Assembly (NCBI GenBank): GCA_900315335.1
Contig: OMYR01000062.1
Coordinates: forward strand, 1-33,382
Direction: 5' to 3'
Length of the DNA: 33,382 bases
DNA from: an uncultured Bacteroidales bacterium
GTDB taxonomy: Bacteria > Bacteroidota > Bacteroidia > Bacteroidales > P3
Shown here one piece after another: positions 1 to 8,492 of the stretch. Position numbers and translations under genes: made by a program. The notes beneath the pieces are model-generated. The model was given only the letters and a program-made list of their open reading frames with translations, searched no databases and was not told where the DNA came from. How positions within the stretch are numbered: position 1 is the first letter of the stretch; each line of letters opens with the position of its first letter.

Positions 1-87
1 CATGAGAACAAGGTCGTGTTAAAAAAAACGAAATTTTTTAACATGAGAACAAGGTCGTGTTAAAAAAAACGAAATTTTTTAACATGA
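1..87. repeat. 41-bp tandem repeat, two full copies plus a 5-base partial, possibly cut by window edge
   Basis: Bases 1-41 and 42-82 are identical 41-mers, and 83-87 starts a third copy before diverging. Each unit contains a 9-bp inverted repeat, GTTAAAAAA and TTTTTTAAC around a 7-base spacer (18-42). A second imperfect stem spans the unit junction: AACATGA pairs with TCGTGTT through one G-U pair. The stop codon and last bases of the neighbouring fic gene lie inside the array. Because copy 1 starts at base 1, the array may extend beyond the window. It is not a CRISPR, since there are no spacers. Confidence 0.9.
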
Positions 88-1248
88 CAAAGATTCAATA
101 ATCTCGGAATTTTTAGGCATATCACGCCCGCCGAAATCAATAAACAGATTCATCAACTCAATATTTATATAATAATTCTCCTTGCCTAATCTTTCTTTTT
201 GCAGAAGTCCCAAATCCACAATCCTATTTAAATAACTTGCTGCCGTCTGTCTTGAAATCAGCATATTCTCGACAAGGTGGTCTATCTTTGTATAAGGATG
301 ATAAAACAGAATATTCAAAAGTTCGTGGCTATACTTACTACCGAAATTGGAACGAATAATGTTTTTGTACTTAGCCATCAATTTCCCTATCTCTTTTACC
401 AAAGAGATAGTCTCTTGCGCCGTTACCTCAACACCTTTCAAAATAAAAACAATCCACTCCTCCCATTCTTTTTCGTTATCGGTATTTTTATCTCTTATTG
501 CCTGTATCAAACGATAATATTCTCCTTTGTTATGGGTTATATAGCGACTCAAATACAATATAGGCAAATCCAACAATCCTGAAATAACAAGATACAATAT
601 ATTAATGATACGTCCAGTTCTGCCATTGCCGTCATAAAACGGATGAATGCTTTCAAACTGATGGTGTATTATAGCCATTTTAATCAAAGGGTCTAACGGA
701 CACATCTGCTCGTCATTGATAAACTGCTCCAAGTTATTCATATATCTGACGATGTCTGCTCCGTCTTGTGGAGGAGTATAAACGATTTTTCCGTCATTCT
801 CTCGTTTTAGTTGTGTGCCGGGTGTTGTTCTGAATCCTGCCGAGTTTTTTTCCAAGACCTGCTGCACATATTTAATATCATTTAATGACAATACATTTTT
901 GTTTCTTACCCTGACAAAACCGGAGTTTATCGCCTCACGATAAAATAATACTTCTTTTGTGGCTGCATTGACAAGCATACTACTAAGATCCAATCCCGCA
1001 AGGTATAAATCATCCTGCGTAGTAACTATGTTCTCAACAGCCGAACTGTCCTTTGCTTCTTGAAGCGTTAAGGTACTTATAAGAATACGTTCATTTGGTA
1101 TTGTTTGTGCAACACCTTTCAATTCGGCAAGTTTGCGATTTGCAGCATTGAGTTGTTTTAACACTTCTTTTGTCTCCAAATCATACTGCAATGGCAATGT
1201 CGGTATATTATATACGCCTTGTTGTGTAAATATATTTATATTCTCCAT
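79..1248 (-). CDS. Fic-family protein (probable AMPylase) with C-terminal winged-helix-like region
   Basis: A 389-residue Fic-domain protein, a family that usually transfers AMP from ATP to hydroxyl side chains of target proteins. The canonical active-site motif HPFYDGNGRTGR is intact at about residues 202-213, with catalytic His202. An N-terminal Fic/DOC-type region precedes it and carries SSAVEN (68-73), matching the inhibitory (S/T)xxxE(G/N) helix. Glu72 should block ATP until released, which makes this a self-inhibited class II (N-terminal inhibitory) Fic protein. The last ~90 residues resemble a winged-helix domain (SRQTAASYLNRIVDLGLL). No antitoxin partner is adjacent, as expected when inhibition is internal. 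The gene stands alone and is divergent from the porin gene. Its stop codon lies in the 41-bp tandem repeat. The target protein is unknown. Confidence 0.9.
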   Translation of the reverse strand: MENINIFTQQGVYNIPTLPLQYDLETKEVLKQLNAANRKLAELKGVAQTIPNERILISTLTLQEAKDSSAVENIVTTQDDLYLAGLDLSSMLVNAATKEVLFYREAINSGFVRVRNKNVLSLNDIKYVQQVLEKNSAGFRTTPGTQLKRENDGKIVYTPPQDGADIVRYMNNLEQFINDEQMCPLDPLIKMAIIHHQFESIHPFYDGNGRTGRIINILYLVISGLLDLPILYLSRYITHNKGEYYRLIQAIRDKNTDNEKEWEEWIVFILKGVEVTAQETISLVKEIGKLMAKYKNIIRSNFGSKYSHELLNILFYHPYTKIDHLVENMLISRQTAASYLNRIVDLGLLQKERLGKENYYINIELMNLFIDFGGRDMPKNSEIIESLSC

Positions 1249-1340
1249 TATGCAATTTACTTTTTGTCTGTCGCTGTTATATAATTTCGCAACTTCCTCT
1301 ATTCTTTTTCTCTATCGGATTATAGAAAAATTTGCACATG

Positions 1341-1348
1341 CAAAATTA
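1341..1348 (-). promoter_or_regulatory. candidate -7 element for fic
   Basis: The minus strand reads TAATTTTG, matching TAnnTTTG, about 92 bases upstream of the fic ATG. No convincing -33 TTTG lies at the right spacing, and such matches arise by chance in AT-rich DNA. Confidence 0.3.
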
Positions 1349-1476
1349 GGAATAAAAACAAAAATAGAAAGATTAACAAAGAAAAAAAGTATCAAACTTT
1401 CGGTAAAGAAAATGTAAATAAATGTTAAAAATCACAAAAACGAGGCAAAGAAACAACGTATTGAAATAAGTTTTTG

Positions 1477-1484
1477 TAATTTTG
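1477..1484 (+). promoter_or_regulatory. candidate -7 element for porin/Gate operon
   Basis: TAATTTTG matches the Bacteroidota -7 consensus and lies about 38 bases before the porin ATG. A TTG at 1461-1463 is too close (13-base spacer) to be a normal -33 element. Confidence 0.5.
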
Positions 1485-1522
1485 CAAATTCATTTCAAAA
1501 AAATAAACTTACGAAAAAAGAT

Positions 1523-2533
1523 ATGAAGAAAAGATTTTTGATATTTGCCGTTATCGTTCTGAGTTTTTACGGCATCAAGGCTCAAAGCCATATAGATGAA
1601 TTGTCGGTCAATGTACGTTCAAGTTTTGAGTATAACCACCATAGCATAAACGATGAAGACCATAAAGGTTTTAACGGCGAACACTTTAATATCAATATGC
1701 AAGGCCATATCACGGATAACATTACCTATCGTATCCGCCAGCGTTTTCATAAAGATATGGTCAAAGGAAACAACTTTTTTAACGCAACCGACTTCCTTTA
1801 TATAGACTGGAAAATAAATGAACATTGGTCATTGAACTTCGGACGTCAGGAGATATTTATCGGAGGATACGAATACGATTACGCACCGATAGATGTGTAT
1901 TTCTATGGTGATTTCTGCAATGTTTTACCCGAATGTTACGGATTTGCAGGTAGTGTGGCATATAATTTTAATGAGCATCAGCAATTGGTGTTTCAAGTAT
2001 CCAACTCACCGTTTTATGGAGGCAATTCCAATATGTTAAGTTACAATCTTGCGTGGTTCGGTAACATCGCTCCGTGGTGGAGAACCATTTGGTCAGTCAA
2101 TGAAAGCGAATACGCTAACGGAGAGTTTGAGAATATGATTGCACTCGGCAACCGAATAGGAACGGACAACGTTTATTTGGAAGCAGATTTCATCAACCGT
2201 TATCGCAAAGATTATAAAAATTTCTTACTTGACAATTGGGGCTTTGTTGCAAAATTCAACTACACGTATAACAACTTTAACTTCTTTGTAAAAGGCGGCT
2301 ACGACAAAGATAAATACAGATTTCTTTTACATGTGGGCGACAACAAATTTGAATATAAACATATAGGCGGCGGTGTCGAGTATTTCCCTTTGAAAGATAA
2401 CAAAAACGTAAGACTGCACGCCGTTTATCATTATACACAAGAAAATTTGGCAGATGTACCGAACGAAACGAAGAAATATACTCACAATGTTTTGATAGGT
2501 GCAACGTGGAAGATTAACGTAATAAAAAAATAA
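1523..2533 (+). CDS. outer-membrane beta-barrel protein, phosphate-selective-porin-like
   Basis: A 336-residue protein with a Sec signal peptide at residues 1-20 (MKKRFLIFAVIVLSFYGIKA). The rest alternates polar and aromatic residues in short strands ending in turns (for example HWSLNFGRQEIFIGGYEYDY), typical of a monomeric or trimeric outer-membrane barrel. The strand around GRQ with an early arginine-rich segment resembles the OprO/OprP-like porin family as found in Bacteroidota, though without a search this is a family-level guess. The C-terminus is a final strand (HNVLIGATWKINVI). The Gate-domain membrane protein follows 24 bases later on the same strand with no terminator between, so the two are probably co-transcribed and may form a two-membrane uptake route. 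The substrate cannot be read from the sequence. Confidence 0.75.
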   Translation: MKKRFLIFAVIVLSFYGIKAQSHIDELSVNVRSSFEYNHHSINDEDHKGFNGEHFNINMQGHITDNITYRIRQRFHKDMVKGNNFFNATDFLYIDWKINEHWSLNFGRQEIFIGGYEYDYAPIDVYFYGDFCNVLPECYGFAGSVAYNFNEHQQLVFQVSNSPFYGGNSNMLSYNLAWFGNIAPWWRTIWSVNESEYANGEFENMIALGNRIGTDNVYLEADFINRYRKDYKNFLLDNWGFVAKFNYTYNNFNFFVKGGYDKDKYRFLLHVGDNKFEYKHIGGGVEYFPLKDNKNVRLHAVYHYTQENLADVPNETKKYTHNVLIGATWKINVIKK

Positions 2534-2557
2534 TTCACAACATTAATTAATAAAACT

Positions 2558-3718
2558 ATGAAACCAAACAAAATGAATGCATCTCAACGAGCGGTTAAAG
2601 AAGCAGTGATTTTTCTTTTTATTCTTGTCGTTGTTTGTGTGTGTGTAGGTTGGAAAATGGGTGCTGGTAATATGCTTAACACCATAATGGCAACGGCTCA
2701 CGACTTATTACTAAACACTTGTTTTTGGCTTATGGGTGTAACTGTCTTGACAGGTGCTTTGAGCAAGTTGTTCGCAGAATTTGGCGTGGTATCGCTATTG
2801 GAAAAAGTGTTGCGTCCATTGATGAAGCCTTTGTATAACTTGCCCGGAGGAGCAGCATTGGGTGCGGTTATGACCTTTCTTTCGGATAATCCGGCAATAA
2901 TTGCCCTTAGCAAAGATAGACGTTTCTCATCGTATTTCAAGAAATATCAGCTTATATCTTTAACAAACTTCGGAACGGCTTTCGGTATGGGTTTCGTGGT
3001 TATAATAACGATGATTGGCTATGGTCATGTAGATGGAGCGTTAATAGGATTGTTCGGTGCATTTTGTGGTTCCATAATCTCAACACGTATAATGCAACGC
3101 TCGGTACTTAAAGCCTATCCGTCTTTGGACGAACCCGTTTGTTCGGCATCTCCAAAACAAGTTCAAATAGAAGAAGCGGAAGCCGAAAGTAACGAAAGTA
3201 TTTTTATGCGTTTTCTTAACGCTATCTTGGACGGAGGAAAAAATGGCGTGGAATTGGGATTGCAGATAATTCCAGGCGTACTTATCATAACGACTGCCGT
3301 AATACTTGTAACCTTTGGTGCTAACCCTGAGACAGGTTTATATGACGGCGGAATTTCGCAAGGTGTTCCTCTTTTGCCGTGGCTTGCTCAAAAAATACAT
3401 TGGGTGTTCGAATGGTTGTTCGGCTTTAAGAATATGGAGTTGATTGCTTTCCCTATGACGGCGTTGGGTTCTGTGGGAGCAGCGTTAGGAATGGCAAAAA
3501 CGTTTGTTATCAAAGGTATCTTGGACGGTAATGCCGTTGCTGTATGTACTGCAATAGGTATGTGTTGGTCAGGATATTTTTCAACTCATACGGCAATGTT
3601 GGATTCGTTAGGTTATAGAAAATGTATCTCAAAGGCTTTGGGTGCTCATACGATAGCAGGTCTTTGTGCAGGAATTATCGCCCACTTCGTTTATTTGGGT
3701 TACAGCCTTATATTTTAA
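2558..3718 (+). CDS. Gate-domain (nucleoside-recognition-like) inner-membrane protein
   Basis: A 386-residue polytopic membrane protein with eight or more hydrophobic segments. Two similar halves are separated by a charged loop near residues 190-215 (EEAEAESNES). Conserved-looking cores such as GGAALGAVMTFLSDNPA and the late SGYFSTHTAM region fit the Gate domain found in SpmA/SpmB and nucleoside-transporter-like proteins. The family is thought to act in transport, but substrates are mostly unproven. The porin-like gene is directly upstream, suggesting joint import or export of one compound. A strong 16-bp hairpin follows at 3751-3790. Confidence is high for a Gate-type membrane protein and low for any specific substrate. 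Confidence 0.7.
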   Translation: MKPNKMNASQRAVKEAVIFLFILVVVCVCVGWKMGAGNMLNTIMATAHDLLLNTCFWLMGVTVLTGALSKLFAEFGVVSLLEKVLRPLMKPLYNLPGGAALGAVMTFLSDNPAIIALSKDRRFSSYFKKYQLISLTNFGTAFGMGFVVIITMIGYGHVDGALIGLFGAFCGSIISTRIMQRSVLKAYPSLDEPVCSASPKQVQIEEAEAESNESIFMRFLNAILDGGKNGVELGLQIIPGVLIITTAVILVTFGANPETGLYDGGISQGVPLLPWLAQKIHWVFEWLFGFKNMELIAFPMTALGSVGAALGMAKTFVIKGILDGNAVAVCTAIGMCWSGYFSTHTAMLDSLGYRKCISKALGAHTIAGLCAGIIAHFVYLGYSLIF

Positions 3719-3750
3719 GTAAAGGAATTTTTTATATCATTAAAGACGAA

Positions 3751-3797
3751 AATAGTGTTAAACATCAATTGAACGATGTTTAACACTATTTTTTTAA
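3751..3797 (+). terminator. 16-bp-stem hairpin terminator after Gate gene; TGTTTAACACT family copy
   Basis: Bases 3751-3766 and 3775-3790 are perfect reverse complements around an 8-base loop (3767-3774). A T-rich run follows on the + strand, fitting an intrinsic terminator despite the AT-rich stem. A further partial copy, TAAACACTATTTTTT, follows at about 3801-3815. The stem is built from the same TGTTTAACACTA motif found in four other intergenic regions of the window. Confidence 0.75.
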
Positions 3798-3878
3798 TAT
3801 TAAACACTATTTTTTGCAATTGAGAATAAAAATATTTATTTAATAATGACAAAGATAGGGTTTATGAAAAAAATATAC

Positions 3879-3886
3879 TAACTTTG
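3879..3886 (+). promoter_or_regulatory. -7 element of clpP promoter
   Basis: TAACTTTG matches TAnnTTTG. Transcription would start near 3892, ahead of the ATG at 3932 but after the in-frame TTG at 3884. This argues against the upstream start and decides the clpP start. Confidence 0.55.
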
Positions 3887-3931
3887 CAATCGCATAACAA
3901 GAGAGTATTAACGCAAAAAGTATATAAACAA

Positions 3932-4618
3932 ATGGATTTCAAAAAAGAATTTAAGGCGTTCGCAACAAAAGGCAGAAACATCAACTCTCTGACCTTTGAC
4001 AGATACAATAGATATTTTAACACAAGAAGTGCTTATATCAACCCGACGATTATAGAAGAACGTCAGTTGAATGTGGCTCAAATGGACGTATTCTCTCGTT
4101 TGATGATGGACAGAATAATATTCTTGGGAACAGCGATTGACGATGACGTAGCAAATATAATACAAGCCCAATTGTTGTTTTTGGAGAGTACAGACAGCAA
4201 AAGCGATATTCAGATTTACTTAAATTCTCCCGGAGGATATGTTCAAGCAGGTTTGGGAATATATGACACTATGCAATACATAGCTCCTGACGTTTCAACT
4301 ATATGTACCGGATTGGCAGCAAGTATGGCAAGTGTTTTGTTGTGTGCGGGTGCGCCGAAGAAAAGAGTTGCTTTGGAACATTCAAGAGTAATGATTCATC
4401 AGCCTATGGGTGGTGCGGAAGGTCAGGCTTCGGATATTGCAATAGCAGCAACAGAGATACTTAAAACAAAGAAAGAACTCTACACAATTATATCTAAACA
4501 TAGCGGTCAGCCTTTTGAGAAAATCGAAGCCGACGGTGATAGAGACCACTGGCTAACAAGTGCCGAAGCAAAAGAATATGGAATGATTGATGAGATATTA
4601 GTAAGAAAAAACAAATAA
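3932..4618 (+). CDS. clpP: ATP-dependent Clp protease proteolytic subunit ClpP
   Basis: A 228-residue ClpP serine peptidase, which forms the barrel that degrades proteins unfolded by ClpX or other Clp ATPases in the cytoplasm. The catalytic triad is visible: Ser131 in GLAASMASVLL, His156 in SRVMIHQPMGG and Asp205 in GDRDHWLTSAEAKEYG. The oxyanion-loop SPGGYV is also present. An in-frame extension to 3884 exists, but its TTG lies inside the predicted -7 box, so the ATG at 3932 (MDFKKEF) is chosen. The N-terminus is about 20 residues longer than E. coli mature ClpP, as is common in Bacteroidota. Neither clpX nor the trigger-factor gene is adjacent, unlike the usual tig-clpP-clpX order. The TlpA-like gene follows 27 bases downstream. 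Confidence 0.97.
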   Translation: MDFKKEFKAFATKGRNINSLTFDRYNRYFNTRSAYINPTIIEERQLNVAQMDVFSRLMMDRIIFLGTAIDDDVANIIQAQLLFLESTDSKSDIQIYLNSPGGYVQAGLGIYDTMQYIAPDVSTICTGLAASMASVLLCAGAPKKRVALEHSRVMIHQPMGGAEGQASDIAIAATEILKTKKELYTIISKHSGQPFEKIEADGDRDHWLTSAEAKEYGMIDEILVRKNK

Positions 4619-4645
4619 TATCTTAAAAAGAAAGTTTTCAATATA

Positions 4646-5740
4646 ATGAAAAAGATTTTGTTGGCGTTTGTTGCCATTGTAGGTGTGTTTTTCGCATCGT
4701 GTTCCAATGATAAGAAAGTCGTTGTGGATATTGCAGAATTAAGTGAGGGCGATGTGGTAGTGATTTATCAAGACCCCGATATGATTAATGCCCGCACAAG
4801 CGAGCAAATAGCAACGGCAAAAATAAAGAATGGCAAGTGCGAAATTATTTTGGATTCTTTGGAATTTGAAGGCAAGATAAAAGAATGTGCAATAACAATA
4901 GTTAATCAGAATAAACAATTCGGAGCAAGTTTGCCTTGCATAATAGAAAAAGGAAAGACTATCACGATAACAATTACAGGTGTTGGCGATTATCTTGCAC
5001 GAAAAAATATACTTAACATCTCATATAAGGGTAGTAAATTCGCAGAAGATTTCTCTCGTTTTTGGAAAGATGTCAATGATTCGTTTATGGAACTTTCAAG
5101 AAACAATAACGATGTAAAGACTTTCAAGAAACAAGTTGAGTTGTACAAGAGTTTCATAAAGAAATATCCGCAAAGCGGCTACGCATATTCGGTATTGATA
5201 AGCGAAATGCAAACACTTCAAAACGCTGACAACCCCATAATGGATTATTGTAGGGAACTATCGAACGAACAAACGGATAATGTTTGGCAGAAATACTTAT
5301 CGCAAGCCTATAAATACAAAATAGTACAGCAGACAGCCAATTCGACTTTGGTATTTACTGCACTAAATCAGCAGGGCGATACTTTGACGGAGCGAGATGT
5401 GAAAGGCGAATTGATTTTGGTGGATTTCTGGGCTTCTTGGTGCAAACCCTGTTTGGAGGCTTTGCCAAAGATAGAAAAAGTGTGGGAGAAATACAAAGGC
5501 AAAGGACTTAGCGTTGTTTCGATAAGTGTGGATACTAATCCTAATGATTGGATAAAATTCATAGAAAAAAATCCTATGAAATGGACTTCTCTTATCGGCA
5601 ACGGTCAAGAGATTACTCAGAGATATAATTTCCAATACATACCTCATCTTATCTTGGCTGACAAAAATGGTAAGATACTTCAAAACGGTATAGATATTGA
5701 GAAATTAGACGAATTGATAGAGAAAAATATCAATAAATAA
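4646..5740 (+). CDS. TlpA/ResA-like thioredoxin-fold lipoprotein with DUF4369-like N-terminus
   Basis: A 364-residue lipoprotein. The signal [19 protein letters not shown] ends in a lipobox with Cys19 as the lipidated residue. Residues ~25-130 form a beta-rich region like DUF4369, a Bacteroidota-specific module. A helical linker follows, then a TlpA/AhpC-type thioredoxin fold from about 235 with the active site WASWCKPC (Cys266, Cys269). The family reduces or rearranges disulfides in periplasmic or surface proteins. The C-terminal [14 protein letters not shown] contains the cis-Pro expected opposite the CxxC. The gene lies 27 bases after clpP and 19 bases before lpxD, so the three may be one transcript, although their functions are unrelated. 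Confidence 0.85.
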   Translation: MKKILLAFVAIVGVFFASCSNDKKVVVDIAELSEGDVVVIYQDPDMINARTSEQIATAKIKNGKCEIILDSLEFEGKIKECAITIVNQNKQFGASLPCIIEKGKTITITITGVGDYLARKNILNISYKGSKFAEDFSRFWKDVNDSFMELSRNNNDVKTFKKQVELYKSFIKKYPQSGYAYSVLISEMQTLQNADNPIMDYCRELSNEQTDNVWQKYLSQAYKYKIVQQTANSTLVFTALNQQGDTLTERDVKGELILVDFWASWCKPCLEALPKIEKVWEKYKGKGLSVVSISVDTNPNDWIKFIEKNPMKWTSLIGNGQEITQRYNFQYIPHLILADKNGKILQNGIDIEKLDELIEKNINK

Positions 5741-5759
5741 AACGACAAAAATAAATATT

Positions 5760-6809
5760 ATGGAATTGACAGCAAAACAAATTGCAGAGTTTTTGAATGG
5801 TAAGATAGAGGGAAACGATGCAGTTACGGTTAATAAGGTTTGTAAGATAGAAGAAGGCGAAGTGCATGGACTTTCTTTCTTGGCAAATCCGAAATATACG
5901 CATTATATATATGACACAAAAGCCTCTGTGGTTATTCTTGGCGAAGATGTAGTTTTGGAAAAGCCTACAAGTGCTACACTTATCAGAGTTAAAGATGCGT
6001 ATAGTTCTTTTGCAACATTGTTGGATATTTACGAACAATACACCAATGCCAATATGCAAGAAAGAAAAGGTATCTCCTCTTTGGCTGCCATAAATAAAGA
6101 AGCGAAAATTGAAGAGAATTGTTATATTGGCGAATTTACCGTTATAGACAGGAACGCAAAGATTGGAAAAAATGCAAAGATATATCCGCAAGTGTATATC
6201 GGAGAAAATGTAACGATTGGCGATAACGTAACGATTTTTGCGGGTGTAAAAATTTATCACGATATAAACATAGGAAACAATTGTATTATTCATTCGGGTG
6301 TTGTCATTGGTGCAGACGGTTTTGGCTTTGCTCCTTTGCCTGACGGCACTTTCAAAAAAATTCCTCAGACCGGTAATGTCGTAATAGAAGATGATGTAGA
6401 AATAGGTGCGAATACTTGTGTGGATCGTTCTACAATGGGGGCAACGATTATACGCAAAGGAACTAAGGTCGATAATCTTTGCCAAATTGCACACAATGTA
6501 ACGATAGGTAGCAATACTGTTATGTCGGCACAGACGGGACTTGCAGGTAGCACACATCTCGGAAGTTATTGCTTCGTGGGAGGTCAGGTAGGTTTTGCAG
6601 GACATCTGACAGTCGGAGACCGAGCCAAAATAGGTGCTCAAAGCGGTGTTTTCGGTGATGTTAAAGAAGATGAACAAGTGTTTGGTTATCCTGCTTTTTC
6701 AGCAAAGAGTTCTTTTCGCTCTTCCGTACTTTACAAAAAACTTCCAGAAATAGAGAAACGTCTTAGGGAATTAGAGCAAAAAATCAAACAATACGAAGAC
6801 AACAAATAA
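5760..6809 (+). CDS. lpxD: UDP-3-O-acylglucosamine N-acyltransferase LpxD
   Basis: A 349-residue LpxD, which adds the second 3-hydroxyacyl chain from acyl-ACP to UDP-3-O-acyl-glucosamine in lipid A synthesis, in the cytoplasm. The N-terminal uridine-binding domain (1-~100) is followed by left-handed beta-helix hexapeptide repeats (~105-310, for example [20 protein letters not shown]). The signature GADGFGFAP is present, as is the catalytic His in [10 protein letters not shown]-terminal coiled segment ([17 protein letters not shown]) matches the LpxD trimer helix. Length matches the family. The usual Bacteroidota partners lpxC/fabZ and lpxA do not follow; an O-antigen-ligase-like gene starts 25 bases downstream. 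Confidence 0.97.
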   Translation: MELTAKQIAEFLNGKIEGNDAVTVNKVCKIEEGEVHGLSFLANPKYTHYIYDTKASVVILGEDVVLEKPTSATLIRVKDAYSSFATLLDIYEQYTNANMQERKGISSLAAINKEAKIEENCYIGEFTVIDRNAKIGKNAKIYPQVYIGENVTIGDNVTIFAGVKIYHDINIGNNCIIHSGVVIGADGFGFAPLPDGTFKKIPQTGNVVIEDDVEIGANTCVDRSTMGATIIRKGTKVDNLCQIAHNVTIGSNTVMSAQTGLAGSTHLGSYCFVGGQVGFAGHLTVGDRAKIGAQSGVFGDVKEDEQVFGYPAFSAKSSFRSSVLYKKLPEIEKRLRELEQKIKQYEDNK

Positions 6810-6834
6810 GACAATAACCTAACCATATATTGCG

Positions 6835-8475
6835 ATGCCGACAAAGACAGTTATACAAAATACGTTGAAATCACTAAACATTATTGATTGGTGCGACGTT
6901 TTTTCGAGTATGACACTCATTGTCGGCATTATTTATTCTCCCTTCTTTTTCACAGTAGGTTTGATAATGATGCTTGTCAGAGTTCTGTTCATAGGTAATA
7001 TGAAAGAAAAAATCAAAAAGTTGAAACAATCCTATAAAATCTTACTTTGTTTGCTTGGTATCTATTTGCTCAATATCGTTGGAATGCTTTGGTCGAGCAA
7101 TCTGCAATACGGGCTATTCGAACTCAATCACAAAATGCCTTTCTTAGTCTTGCCGCTGTTTTGTCTTGTAATATCCCCGATAAAAAAACAGTTTTGGCAA
7201 GTGCTTTTATTTGCATATATCGTTGCAATAACTATTGGCGTTGCGATAGGACTGATAAATTACTTTATAGACCCATACGCCGACGGGCGTTTCTTGGTCC
7301 CTACGGCAAGGAATATATCGTTTGCGTTCCATTTGTGCTTTGCTATTTCGGTAATGACAATAGCGGCGTATAAGAATAAGGAAGTAAGAAAATTTTTAAC
7401 GCCTATCATTATTTTATTTACAGTATATATTTTTGTGGCTTCATTAATCAGCGGAATAGTTACACTGATTATTTTAATGATTTTCGCACTTATTTCAATC
7501 ATACGAAAAAAACGAAAATCATATTCCATTATCGCTATAAGCATTTGTGCTATCGCCTTGGTTTTATGTGGTGTTTGGCTATCGAAACAAATAGATAATT
7601 ATTTTACTCCCAAGCAGGAATTTGCTCTTTATATAAAAGAAAAAACTGCTTTGGGCAACGATTATATTCCTTTTGATAATAAATTCATCGAAAACGGATA
7701 TTATGTCTATATGTATTCTTGTCCGAGTGAGGTTGAGAGTGCTTGGAAACAACGAACGGGACTTAATTTGACAGATTACTGCACAGACAACGAGGGCTTA
7801 CAATACTACAAATACAATGATATTATTTATAGATACCTCAACTCAAAAGGATTGAAAAAAGACGCATCGGGCGTTGCTGCTCTCACAGACAAAGATATCG
7901 AAAACATTAAAAAAGGGTATGCCAACGTTGTTTATGCCGAGAGATTTTCGTTAAGACCGCGTCTGTATCAGACATTCTTTGAATTTGAACACTATCTGCG
8001 TTCGGGAGAAGTAAGAGAAATGTCCGTAATACAGAGATATTTTTGGTCGAAGAATGCTATCAATATAATAAAACAACATATCCTTATAGGCTGTGGCACG
8101 GGCGATACAAGAGATGAACTTACCGCTCCGATTATGGGAAAACATCCCGAATTATGTACAACAGGCTGCAATCCGCACAATCAATTTCTTTACACCTTTG
8201 CGGCTTTCGGTTTGTTGGGTATAATGATTATGCTGATATACATACTTTACCTGCCTATAAAACTACGATTGTTCAAAAATTTATATTTCTGCGTTTTCTT
8301 CATCATCGCCATTTGTTGGATGTTTGCAGAAAGCAGTTTCGAGAGTTTTGAGGGTATGACGTTTATTTCAGCATTAATGTCGGCATTCTGTTATAACGAC
8401 TATTTCTTAGAACAAAAAAAGAAGATAAACAATCAAAAAGAAAGTTTATCTTCAACATTCAATGCAAACTTATAA
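6835..8475 (+). CDS. O-antigen ligase / Wzy-type polymerase family membrane protein
   Basis: A 546-residue polytopic inner-membrane protein with about ten to twelve membrane segments. A large hydrophilic loop spans roughly residues 250-420, the layout of the Wzy_C superfamily (WaaL ligases, O-antigen polymerases). These join or polymerise undecaprenyl-linked glycans on the periplasmic side. The diagnostic NPHNQFLYTFAAFGLLG lies after the large loop, where WaaL carries its essential His. Placement after lpxD and convergent with an LPS-core-type glycosyltransferase supports an envelope-glycan role. Ligase and polymerase cannot be told apart here. The last ~20 codons contain a hairpin (8421-8453) that probably serves as the terminator of the opposing gene. 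Confidence 0.8.
   Translation: MPTKTVIQNTLKSLNIIDWCDVFSSMTLIVGIIYSPFFFTVGLIMMLVRVLFIGNMKEKIKKLKQSYKILLCLLGIYLLNIVGMLWSSNLQYGLFELNHKMPFLVLPLFCLVISPIKKQFWQVLLFAYIVAITIGVAIGLINYFIDPYADGRFLVPTARNISFAFHLCFAISVMTIAAYKNKEVRKFLTPIIILFTVYIFVASLISGIVTLIILMIFALISIIRKKRKSYSIIAISICAIALVLCGVWLSKQIDNYFTPKQEFALYIKEKTALGNDYIPFDNKFIENGYYVYMYSCPSEVESAWKQRTGLNLTDYCTDNEGLQYYKYNDIIYRYLNSKGLKKDASGVAALTDKDIENIKKGYANVVYAERFSLRPRLYQTFFEFEHYLRSGEVREMSVIQRYFWSKNAINIIKQHILIGCGTGDTRDELTAPIMGKHPELCTTGCNPHNQFLYTFAAFGLLGIMIMLIYILYLPIKLRLFKNLYFCVFFIIAICWMFAESSFESFEGMTFISALMSAFCYNDYFLEQKKKINNQKESLSSTFNANL
8414..8453 (-). terminator. terminator of the glycosyltransferase gene, embedded in the convergent ligase gene
   Basis: GAAGATAAAC (8421-8430) and GTTTATCTTC (8444-8453) form a perfect 10-bp stem with a 13-base loop. 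On the minus strand it is followed at once by seven T (8420-8414). It lies 40 bases beyond the glycosyltransferase stop codon, inside the coding end of the + strand gene. Confidence 0.7.
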
Positions 8476-8492
8476 TTAACAAATCAAAAATA

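Noticed and set aside
1-87. CRISPR array
   Set aside because: The repeats are directly adjacent with no spacers and there are no cas genes.
5730-6677. 315-residue open frame antisense to lpxD
   Set aside because: It mirrors the codon pattern of the hexapeptide repeats, has low-complexity Cys/Ile/Phe-rich sequence and no start context. lpxD on the other strand is certain.
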